Below are positions 57,078 through 64,000 of a DNA stretch of 64,000 nucleotides, piece by piece (position 1 is the stretch's first letter; each line of letters begins with the position of its first letter). Origin of the DNA: Fortiea sp. LEGE XX443 (GTDB lineage: Bacteria > Cyanobacteriota > Cyanobacteriia > Cyanobacteriales > Nostocaceae); the NCBI RefSeq assembly GCF_015206815.1, contig NZ_JADEXZ010000008.1, positions 1 to 64,000 on the forward strand, written 5' to 3'. The translations under genes were made by a program, and so were the position numbers. Under the pieces are notes generated by a model. It was not told the DNA's origin. It was given only the letters and a program-made list of their open reading frames with translations, and made no database searches.

Positions 57078-57617
57078 ATGCCTAAAAATATTAACTCCTC
57101 CCTGTCAAAGCTAGTAATTGCCTTAGGGCTTACGGGCATAAGTGTATTTATAAATACTGGTATATCCGAGCAAATTGTTTTCGCAAAATCAACTAATGTG
57201 AAAAAATGCGATATCTTAGCCTATGTTACTGATACAGATCCCCAAGGCTTAAATGTGCGGAGTGGCGGAAGTCCCCGTAACAGAATTTTAGGACAAGTAC
57301 CTATCAACGAAACAGTTCAGATTATCGCTGCTGCTAAAAATTGGGTACAGATTACTAATGCCAGTGATGGTTTTTCTGGAACAGGATGGGTGTCTGCTCT
57401 AAAATTAGGCTTATCAACCCGTGGTTATGGTACTAATGGCGTGGATATGTACGCCAGTGCTAATCAGCAAAGCCGAAAAATCAGACAAGTTCCTGCTGAT
57501 GTGGCTGTGAAATTATTAGGATGTCAAGGAGATTGGGCGCAAGTAGAATATCAAGGTGTTAAAGGTTGGTTAGCCAGAGAAGATCAGTGTGGTGCTGCCC
57601 TAACAACTTGTTCGTGA
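57078..57617 (+). CDS. Secreted protein with two bacterial SH3 domains
   Basis: A 179-residue protein. The first 35 residues are a signal peptide (KLVIALGLTGISVFINTGIS, then a QIVFAKS cut region). Two SH3b domains follow: about 45-115 (LNVRSGGSPRNRILGQVP) and about 122-175 (VDMYASANQQSRKIRQVP). Four Cys residues suggest disulfides. SH3b domains usually bind the cell wall. It is preceded by a good AGAGAG ribosome site. Function otherwise unknown. Confidence 0.78.
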   Translation: MPKNINSSLSKLVIALGLTGISVFINTGISEQIVFAKSTNVKKCDILAYVTDTDPQGLNVRSGGSPRNRILGQVPINETVQIIAAAKNWVQITNASDGFSGTGWVSALKLGLSTRGYGTNGVDMYASANQQSRKIRQVPADVAVKLLGCQGDWAQVEYQGVKGWLAREDQCGAALTTCS

Positions 57618-57742
57618 TATTTTCAGAAGTAAAGAAGGCAGTTTGAACTAGATTTGTAATGGGGAGAAGTTGATCTAGGACTATTCAGCTACCATGATAA
57701 TTAACACTCGTGGGTCAATCAAATTAAGTCTGAGGTAGATAA

Positions 57743-58558
57743 ATGCCTTCTCCATTTCCAGGAATGAACCCATATCTAGAGCATCCTGATTTGTGGCCAG
57801 GATTACATCACTGGCTAACTATTGAAATTGCGAGGTTACTATCTCCTCAGTTGCGTCCCAAATATCGAGTGGCGGTAGAAGTTCGGATGTATGAAACCAG
57901 TGGAGTCAATTCCTTATTTGTTGGTATTCCTGATGTAACGATAAAAAGTCTATCAAATGTGGCAGATTCAACAAAATCAAATGTCGCAGTTGCAGAACCA
58001 TTCACCAAACCAATAAGAGTAAAAGTTCCCACACCGGAAATTATCAAAGAAGGTTATTTAGAGGTGCGAGAAGTTGGAACGGAAGATGTAGTTACTACTA
58101 TAGAAATTTTATCGCCAACTAACAAGCGCCGAGGAAAAGGGAGAGAAATGTATGAGGAAAAACGCCAAGATGTACTAGGAAGTAAAACTCATTTAGTAGA
58201 GATTGATTTACTGCGAACTGGGGAAGCAATGGCATTTTTTGATACTGACATTGAAAGCCACTATCGTATTTTAGTTTGTCGTAGCGATCGCCGTCCTTAT
58301 GCTGATTTATATGCTTTTAATTTACAAGAAGTAATTCCGGCTTTTCCGCTACCTTTGCGTGGAGAAGATACCGAGCCAATTATAGATTTACAGAGATTAT
58401 TAAACGAAGTGTATGAAATATCGGCTTACGATTTAGTTATAGACTACAATCAAGAGCCATTTCCACCACTATCAGAAGCTGATGTAGCTTGGGTAGATAG
58501 AATGTTGCAGGACAAAGGTTTACGCTCAACAGCAAACAGTTCTGAAATCCCCAATTAA
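57743..58558 (+). CDS. DUF4058-family protein
   Basis: A 271-residue protein with the hallmark start MPSPFPGMNPYLEHPDLWPG and the core VTTIEILSPTNKRRGKGREMYEEKR. I know this as DUF4058, common in cyanobacteria and planctomycetes. The E-I-L-S-P-x-N-K pattern recalls the PD-(D/E)XK-like motif of Uma2 proteins, hinting at a nuclease-type fold (inference). No role is established. Confidence 0.85.
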   Translation: MPSPFPGMNPYLEHPDLWPGLHHWLTIEIARLLSPQLRPKYRVAVEVRMYETSGVNSLFVGIPDVTIKSLSNVADSTKSNVAVAEPFTKPIRVKVPTPEIIKEGYLEVREVGTEDVVTTIEILSPTNKRRGKGREMYEEKRQDVLGSKTHLVEIDLLRTGEAMAFFDTDIESHYRILVCRSDRRPYADLYAFNLQEVIPAFPLPLRGEDTEPIIDLQRLLNEVYEISAYDLVIDYNQEPFPPLSEADVAWVDRMLQDKGLRSTANSSEIPN

Positions 58559-58591
58559 AATCTAAAGTTAGGGATCTTTTAACTTACACTC

Positions 58592-59479
58592 ATGACATTT
58601 TCTGATCGTCTGCTTTTGCTTTGTAGCCTAGTCAGCACATTTGGACTAGCATCCACACTACCAAACTTAGAAAGCGCTCACGCGCAAGTTGCCAACTGTC
58701 CGACTCCTGCTTTATCTCGCTTCCAGCGCCATAAAGTTGATCGTGGCGAAACTTTAGAGAGCATAGCACAGCGCTACAATCTCGCCCCAGAAACATTAAT
58801 TGTGATGAACCCAGATGTGAATAATGGACGTGTTAGGGTGGGTAATGAACTGCAAATACCCCCCTACAACGGCATTGTTGTAGAAGTGCCAAGCGGTCAA
58901 AATTGGCGGCAAGTAGCAGCAAAATATAAAGTTCGTCCTGATGCACTCTTTGAAATCAATGGTTGTCAACAAAACCCCAAGATTGTATTTGTACCGGGGT
59001 TGAGTTGGTTGCCAAATCGTCCACAAACTGCATCTCTCATACCAGCAAATTCAAATACACAAACAGTATCCATCAGTGGATATCCTTTACCAAAAGTAGC
59101 AGATGTAGGGTTAGCCTATGGCTGGCAAATTAACCCCCATAATGGTGAGGTGTTTTTTCACAGTGGTATAGATTTGTTAGCCGCCGTTGGCAGTTCTGTA
59201 GAGGCGATCGCACCGGGTAGTGTAGTATTTGCTCAAGAGCAAGGTAGTTATGGCAATTTAGTCATTGTTAACCACAGCAGTGGACTGCAAAGCCGCTATG
59301 CTCATCTTGACACTATCAAGGTTAAGGTTGGTCAGCAAGTCAATGCTGGAGATTTGTTAGGAACGATTGGAACTACTGGACAGCCATCTGCTAAGGAACC
59401 ACATCTCCATTTTGAAATGCGTTCTAGCTCATCTCAAGGTTGGGTGGCGCAAGACCCAAAGGGTTATTTGAAGAAGTGA
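58592..59479 (+). CDS. LysM-M23 murein endopeptidase
   Basis: A 295-residue secreted protein with a signal peptide (1-30), a LysM domain (about 46-92; VDRGETLESIAQRYNLAPETL), a second LysM-like segment (about 95-140) and a C-terminal M23 metallopeptidase domain (about 180-290) with the zinc ligands of FHSGIDLLA and HLHFEMR. It should cut peptidoglycan cross-links during growth, division or cell differentiation. It lies 33 bp after the DUF4058 gene and may be cotranscribed. Confidence 0.9.
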   Translation: MTFSDRLLLLCSLVSTFGLASTLPNLESAHAQVANCPTPALSRFQRHKVDRGETLESIAQRYNLAPETLIVMNPDVNNGRVRVGNELQIPPYNGIVVEVPSGQNWRQVAAKYKVRPDALFEINGCQQNPKIVFVPGLSWLPNRPQTASLIPANSNTQTVSISGYPLPKVADVGLAYGWQINPHNGEVFFHSGIDLLAAVGSSVEAIAPGSVVFAQEQGSYGNLVIVNHSSGLQSRYAHLDTIKVKVGQQVNAGDLLGTIGTTGQPSAKEPHLHFEMRSSSSQGWVAQDPKGYLKK

Positions 59480-59513
59480 TAAACGCAGAGTATCGCAGAG
59501 AAGGTTTTCGGGA

Positions 59514-60542
59514 TTAGATGAAATCAGTTGATTGAATAATGTGCATTCCTGCCTCAGCAAATCTAGTAAAGGCTGCATCTGCCTGTTCTGTATAATCTAC
59601 AATACCTGGAACTACAACAGGAGAAGTGCAATCTTCTAGTAGATAAACTTTTTTGGCAAGGGTAGCATCTACCTGCTTAATTTCTGTTAATAAATCATCA
59701 ATTGTCCAAGCAACACAATGGCTTTTTGCTTGACCACCGATAATAACAACATCAAATTCTAAAAGTTGCTTAATTAACTGTGTATTTTTCTGTGCAAGTG
59801 AGCGTTTATCAAAGCCAAATAAAACTTCTGGACGTAAAATAGAATAATTTTCTGTTAAAGCATTCTCACCTTTAAGTTCAAATTGTGTCTGACTTTGACG
59901 TGCAATGCAGTGAAAAAATATCGCCTCCTCTACAGATGAAACTAGAGCATGACCAATGCCACCCAACATAGAATGATAAGGCCAAACAGTCAAAGGATAT
60001 TTACCATCTTGACTTAGCTGTTTAACGTAGTGATAAGCTTGCTGTTCTAGCAATTCATAGTCACCGTTAGTCACACTATTAGCAACTGCGGGATTGACTT
60101 TCCAAATACCTGTTTCAATATCTGCTGGAGTGATATTAGTAGCGGCTGGTGTTGGGTGTTCTCCGTCAGCATTCACCCAAAAAATCGGATGAAAAATTTG
60201 CATTGCTGTATGAGTATCTAGGGTTGGAATAATTGTGGTAATTGTCCCTAAGTTGTGATAAATGAACTCACACAATCTTCGGTTATCATCGACTGCACTA
60301 GTTCCAGATTTACCGCCGACAAATAATTCAAATTCGGGAATACAAAAGGTATTTTGAACATCAATTAAAAGTAGACAAATACGAGTTTTGTCTGAAGATG
60401 CTGGTTGAATATTGTGTTGTTCTGCCCATACTTCGGCTGCTGCTGCACATTCTTGGTATGGTACGCGCCAAACTTCGCCTACTTTTTCAGGGTTGAAGTG
60501 GGGAGGAATGGGAATTTTAGTTGGAATTAAAGGTTGACTCAT
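59514..60542 (-). CDS. Isochorismatase-family cysteine hydrolase
   Basis: A 342-residue protein of the isochorismatase/nicotinamidase superfamily: catalytic Asp-61 (LLLIDVQNTFC), metal ligands near LDTHTAMQIFHP (Asp-109, His-111) and nucleophile Cys-276 (GGQAKSHCVAW). It is much longer than the usual 180-220 residues owing to a 50-residue N-terminal extension and an insert of about 80 residues between metal site and nucleophile. The substrate (nicotinamide-like amide or other) is unknown. It converges on the M23 gene. Confidence 0.82.
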   Translation of the reverse strand: MSQPLIPTKIPIPPHFNPEKVGEVWRVPYQECAAAAEVWAEQHNIQPASSDKTRICLLLIDVQNTFCIPEFELFVGGKSGTSAVDDNRRLCEFIYHNLGTITTIIPTLDTHTAMQIFHPIFWVNADGEHPTPAATNITPADIETGIWKVNPAVANSVTNGDYELLEQQAYHYVKQLSQDGKYPLTVWPYHSMLGGIGHALVSSVEEAIFFHCIARQSQTQFELKGENALTENYSILRPEVLFGFDKRSLAQKNTQLIKQLLEFDVVIIGGQAKSHCVAWTIDDLLTEIKQVDATLAKKVYLLEDCTSPVVVPGIVDYTEQADAAFTRFAEAGMHIIQSTDFI

Positions 60543-60664
60543 AAAACCATCGCTTTACTGATGGTATTGATAACACAGCGATTTAGCGATCGCCTCTTAA
60601 AATTAAGAAACTTTAAGTTCTAGAGGTTCAGAATCATGCAACTCTACTCATTTAGCTGGTGGTA

Positions 60665-60791
60665 AGTAGAAAGGTGCAAATAAACGGAACTATGTAACGG
60701 AAAGTAAAGTAGTTTGAAAACCTCTTCCCTTCTGCCTTCTGCCCTCTGCCTCCTGCCTTGTCATAACGACAATTTTTAACACCGACCTACT
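60665..60791 (-). mobile_element. MITE family 1, copy 3 (127 bp, TA duplication)
   Basis: An inverted copy of the element at 4699-4825: AGTAGAAAGGTG at the plus-strand left end, CACCGACCTACT at the right, flanked by TA at 60663-60664 and 60792-60793. It lies 20 bp before the start codon of the next gene and so replaces its original upstream DNA. Confidence 0.85.
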
Positions 60792-60811
60792 TAATAGCGA
60801 TCGATTGTTGA

Positions 60812-61177
60812 ATGAAGGTTGATATTAATAATGCTCTAACTGTTTTTTCCGGTTTGCTAATGGTAGTCGGTGCTATTTATCGATTAGCTCAGGTTGAGGC
60901 GAACATCAACACCAGAATTACTCGCCTAGAATCTACTATCAATAGAGCCGTTGATGATTTGAAGGATACTTTGGTGGACAGATTGAACTTTACAGAAAAA
61001 AAATTAGATGTTCATCTGACTGAGTATACAGAGAAAAAACTGTTTGCAGAATACAGGCATAATGCTACCGACAAAATCGTTGAACATAAATTCAATCGAC
61101 TTGGGGGACTAATAAAACAGCTTGCAGGCTTTCTCAATAAGGAATCTGGTTTTATTCTCCGCGATGATGAGTACTAA
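60812..61177 (+). CDS. Hypothetical membrane-anchored coiled-coil protein
   Basis: A 121-residue protein with an N-terminal hydrophobic helix (about 7-25, ALTVFSGLLMVVGAIYRL) and a long charged helix likely to form a coiled coil (about 30-85, ITRLESTINRAVDDLKDTL). No family is recognised. It is preceded at 20 bp by a MITE, leaving no room for a native promoter unless the element provides one; no strong ribosome site is visible. Confidence 0.5.
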   Translation: MKVDINNALTVFSGLLMVVGAIYRLAQVEANINTRITRLESTINRAVDDLKDTLVDRLNFTEKKLDVHLTEYTEKKLFAEYRHNATDKIVEHKFNRLGGLIKQLAGFLNKESGFILRDDEY

Positions 61178-61391
61178 CTCTCTGGGGATTTTTACTAATC
61201 CAAAGAGTTCTGAGTAACTTGAAATACAGCAAATATCAGCATCTATGAGTCTATCTGCCACTGCTGTTGAACATCAGCAATTATGTCCTCAAATATCGCT
61301 GTGTCCGAATTTTGTTGCCCTATCTGCGGAACTTGAGCGTAACGTCAAACTAAATTTCTTTCTGTAAAACAGAATACTATTTGCCGAACTT

Positions 61392-61397
61392 TCCGGA
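61392..61397 (+). promoter_or_regulatory. TCCGGA element upstream of the PatX-like gene
   Basis: TCCGGA lies 57 bp before the start codon. It matches the -35-region hexamer of DIF-type promoters active in differentiating Anabaena cells. A -10-like TAAGTA is at 61413-61418, giving a 15-bp spacer, slightly short. Confidence 0.5.
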
Positions 61398-61454
61398 CAC
61401 ATATTCAGAAACTAAGTAGCAGTAGATATCAGAGTTACACAATAAATATCTGCT

Positions 61455-61688
61455 ATGCGTGTTACATTTTCACTGTTAGTTTCGAGTTTGATGTTCGGCT
61501 CATTGGCTTTTAACTGCCAAGAGAAGTTAAATCGCTCACATACACTGCTTGATGATAGAGAGGTACAAATGTTGTTTTCGGCAAAGCCTAAACCTAAACC
61601 TAATGAGCCAAAAAAAACCACGCCCCATCGCGGTAGTGGACGCAGAGATTTAAGTGAATCTCTCAATCATGCTTTTCCTATTGCTTAA
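61455..61688 (+). CDS. patX: PatX-like RGSGR-containing heterocyst inhibitor precursor
   Basis: A 77-residue protein with an N-terminal signal-like helix (1-20, MRVTFSLLVSSLMFGSLAFN), a Lys/Pro-rich spacer (KPKPKPNEPKK) and HRGSGR at 58-63. RGSGR is the active pentapeptide of PatS and HetN, which bind and inactivate HetR; PatX proteins are exported precursors carrying RG(S/T)GR near the C-terminus, conserved in multicellular cyanobacteria. The match in size, signal, spacer and pentapeptide supports PatX. A TCCGGA element lies upstream. No het gene is adjacent. Confidence 0.78.
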   Translation: MRVTFSLLVSSLMFGSLAFNCQEKLNRSHTLLDDREVQMLFSAKPKPKPNEPKKTTPHRGSGRRDLSESLNHAFPIA

Positions 61689-62070
61689 GCACTTGTGATA
61701 TTATGTCTCTTATAAAGACAAAAATCAGCTTGTGGCGAAGGAATCTCATAAAAATCAAACTTTTACATCACTTTCTGGCAGCCAAATCATATTTCATCCT
61801 TAAACTCTGTTTCTAGAACCTGCTTGCATCTTTGCGTTGGCAACCCCAAGCAAACTGACTTATCCATAACATCACCTATTCCTTCAATTAGATAATCTCT
61901 TCTCTTTTCCGGATTTTGCCGAGACCATACACTACAAAATCAAGGGCATCTCATTCAAATATTTTTTAAATTTGCTTAAAAATCAGCATCTAGGCATATC
62001 TACCAGCGATCGCTTCATATCTGTGTAGAGAGCGATAACATAAGAACAAACTAATCATTGTGCTGTGTTT
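61689..62070. other. Intergenic region after the PatX-like gene
   Basis: These 382 bp contain one GCGATCGC (HIP1) near 62008 and no supported gene or hairpin terminator. Confidence 0.4.
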
Positions 62071-62826
62071 ATGGCAACCCAATTCAGTGAAGCTAAATCG
62101 CTAACTGAACCGATAATCTCTTGGGAAGCGTTGCCCGACGATTATCAATTAGAGGATGAACCAGTGGAGAATACCAATCAGCCAATTTTGGCTGGTGCTT
62201 TGCGTGAAAGCCTGGAAATTAGTGGGTTCATCCAACCACAGATGTTGATAGCCTCGAATTTTGGTCTTTGTGCGACTATCAACGGGCAATTAATTCTGAA
62301 AGCACCTGACTGGGTTTATGTTCCAGCCGTTAATCAGATTCTGAGTGATCGCAAAAGTTATACTCCTAATTTAGAAGGAGATGTGCCGGCGATCGTTATG
62401 GAATTTCTATCCGATACCGAGGGCGGGGAATATTCAGTCAAGCGCACTTATCCGCCAGGAAAATGGTTTTTCTATGAGCAAATTTTGCAGGTTCCCATCT
62501 ATGTGATTTTTGAACCTAATGATGGTTTGTTGGAATTTTATCAACTAGAAAATCAACGCTATGAGTTGAAGCTACCAGACGAAAATGGTCGTCATTTTGT
62601 AGAGTCAATGAATTTATTTTTGGGAACTTGGCAAGGTACTAAAGAAGCTCGAACTGGTTATTGGTTGCGTTGGTGGGATGAGGCTGGTAATTTATTACCG
62701 TGGGCTGTGGAACAAATTGAACAAGAACGCCAACGCGCTGAACAAGAACGCCAGCAAAAAGAAAGATTGATGGCTTATTTAGCATCTCAGGGTATCGACC
62801 TGAACAATTTACCGGCCTTCGAGTAA
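62071..62826 (+). CDS. Uma2-family (DUF820) nuclease-fold protein
   Basis: About 251 residues starting MATQFSEAKSLTEPI (ATG 62071; an in-frame GTG lies two codons earlier). The core has LKAPDWVYVPAVNQIL, then VPAIVMEFLSDTEGGEYSVKRTYPPGKWFFYEQILQVPIYVIFEP, matching a common cyanobacterial Uma2 subtype. The C-terminus is a coiled coil of EQERQRAEQERQQ units with a final QGIDLNNLP, a tail shared in form with the Uma2 proteins at 22316 and 40382. Confidence 0.85.
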   Translation: MATQFSEAKSLTEPIISWEALPDDYQLEDEPVENTNQPILAGALRESLEISGFIQPQMLIASNFGLCATINGQLILKAPDWVYVPAVNQILSDRKSYTPNLEGDVPAIVMEFLSDTEGGEYSVKRTYPPGKWFFYEQILQVPIYVIFEPNDGLLEFYQLENQRYELKLPDENGRHFVESMNLFLGTWQGTKEARTGYWLRWWDEAGNLLPWAVEQIEQERQRAEQERQQKERLMAYLASQGIDLNNLPAFE

Positions 62827-62861
62827 AAATTAGGGGCGAACATTTGTTCGCCCTTATTTAT

Positions 62862-63761
62862 TTAAACGCTATTTTTTTCTTTTGTTATCTCGTTCTTTTT
62901 AATGCCGTTGAGAAACATTGGCACAAACTTTTCCATGAATTCTTGTGGATTGCGTTGCCAAGCTTTTTGTGCAGCTTGAATTCTGGTAAACTGCAACTCA
63001 GGTGCTAACAAAGCTTGGGGTAAACGTTCCATCAGGTATTGGGGACGTTCCCACAGTGGCATTGTGTTTGACACTTCTACCAACCTTGTCACCCTTCGTA
63101 GTTCTGCACCTAGGGTAATATCCATGCCTGATTCGTAGGCTGCCTGTTCAATTGCGGCATATTTACGCTTGGCTTGCTCTACTTTTTGCCGATGTTCTGG
63201 ACTTTTAGCGGCTATTTGTCCTAACCAATGATTTCCCCACCGAACGTGTCCTGCTTCTTCTGGGAGAATTTTTTCGATGGTTTCACGGATTTTGATGTTT
63301 TCTGCTGTTTGTGGTGCTTGCTTGAGGGCGTGAATGTGAGCAGAGAAATACTCACAACCACGTTTTTCGGTGATGTTAATTGCTGCCATACCAGCAATTA
63401 TGGTGTCGTCCAAATTAGTTTTTGGATCGTGAGTATTTTTGTCAAGCAGCCATTCAAATTCATCAATATAAGGCATTCCTGGGGGATTTCCGACATTGGC
63501 ACCCAGTTCTACTAACAGATCAGTTAGCCACATGGAATGCCGAGCTTCATCGCAAATGTGATGAGATAAATCTCGGATCAGTTCTGGTGGCTGCCCGTCT
63601 AGTTTTTCAATTACTTCAGTTAGGTCTTTGCAACTGCGTTGTTCGCTGTAGCGATAGCGGTTGAGAGTCATTAGATGCAGTTCGCGATCGCTAACTACCC
63701 GTTTTAAGATATCTCTCGCACCTAGAGTATTCTGGAATTTTCGTGGGTAAGTAACTGTCAT
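62862..63761 (-). CDS. Ferritin-like domain protein
   Basis: A 299-residue mostly helical protein with ligand-type motifs HHICDEARHSMWL (about 87-99) and LPEEAGHVRWGNHW (about 170-183), the E...ExxH pairs of a ferritin-like di-metal centre. It resembles conserved cyanobacterial ferritin-like proteins of unknown role; a di-iron oxygenase or metal-binding function is an inference. It stands alone, with a convergent Uma2 gene downstream. Confidence 0.72.
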   Translation of the reverse strand: MTVTYPRKFQNTLGARDILKRVVSDRELHLMTLNRYRYSEQRSCKDLTEVIEKLDGQPPELIRDLSHHICDEARHSMWLTDLLVELGANVGNPPGMPYIDEFEWLLDKNTHDPKTNLDDTIIAGMAAINITEKRGCEYFSAHIHALKQAPQTAENIKIRETIEKILPEEAGHVRWGNHWLGQIAAKSPEHRQKVEQAKRKYAAIEQAAYESGMDITLGAELRRVTRLVEVSNTMPLWERPQYLMERLPQALLAPELQFTRIQAAQKAWQRNPQEFMEKFVPMFLNGIKKNEITKEKNSV

Positions 63762-64000
63762 AGTATGAAGTTTTATTAACTATTATTTTTGATGCTATCT
63801 CAGTTTTTCAGTCCCTGCCGGAAACTGAAATGATTATTTTTTACAAAGATGAATCTGAACAAAAATATCAGAAATTCATGACTTTCAGAGTTATGACTCA
63901 CGCAATCATACTCATTTCAGCCCTTAAAATATTAAGATTTGTTATATTTAGAACAGAAAAATTAAAACTGTAACTTAAGCTACAGAATTTTTGCTATATT

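Overview
The window is a chromosomal segment of a filamentous, probably heterocyst-forming cyanobacterium of the Nostoc/Anabaena type. The main evidence is a complete phycoerythrocyanin (pec) plus phycocyanin (cpc) gene set, many HIP1-like GCGATCGC palindromes, heptameric tandem repeats, a PatA-like regulator, an ARC6/Ftn2 division protein, and a short secreted protein with an RGSGR pentapeptide resembling the heterocyst inhibitor PatX. Genus or species cannot be fixed from the sequence alone.

Layout. 1-1.6 kb: accessory debris (5' end of an IS4-like transposase gene) and tRNA-Phe. 1.6-8.2 kb: a zinc/manganese ABC permease without its partners, a membrane GTPase, a gene broken by a stop codon and a small mobile element, a helical carotenoid protein, and a large zinc-ribbon/kinase/receptor fusion. 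8.6-20.4 kb: fifteen collinear minus-strand antenna genes, pecB-A-C-E-F then cpcB-A-C-D-E-F-G1-G2-G3-G4, encoding the rod biliproteins, rod linkers, chromophore lyases and four rod-core linkers, one of them membrane-anchored (CpcL type). 21-29 kb: RluD-like pseudouridine synthase, Uma2 protein, PatA-like regulator, HicAB module, MsrA, acetyltransferase and an OmpR-type two-component pair. 29.7-34.6 kb: a tightly coupled pair, a small EACC1-like protein and a 1506-residue CHAT protease/STAND NTPase/TPR protein, which looks like a conflict or defence system. 34.6-51 kb: carbohydrate, haem and central metabolism (debranching enzyme, epimerase, HemE, aspartoacylase, a DhaM-HPr-EI phosphotransfer fusion, class II aldolase, aldose epimerase, PdhA), a RelE-like module, Uma2 proteins and tRNA-Lys. 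51-64 kb: Ftn2, DUF2103-ClpS, UbiD-family decarboxylase, SH3, DUF4058, LysM-M23 peptidase, a cysteine hydrolase, PatX-like peptide, Uma2 and a ferritin-like protein.

Three families of small non-autonomous mobile elements are visible with target-site duplications. Family 1 has three copies of 120-127 bp flanked by TA. One copy splits a gene, and removing it with one TA restores the frame exactly. Another supplies the stop codon of the aspartoacylase gene. Family 2 has two copies with 12-bp duplications and family 3 one copy with an 8-bp duplication.

The most interesting items are the EACC1-like/CHAT-STAND-TPR pair, the PatX-like gene with a TCCGGA element upstream, the kinase-receptor fusion, and the element insertions whose empty sites can be reconstructed.
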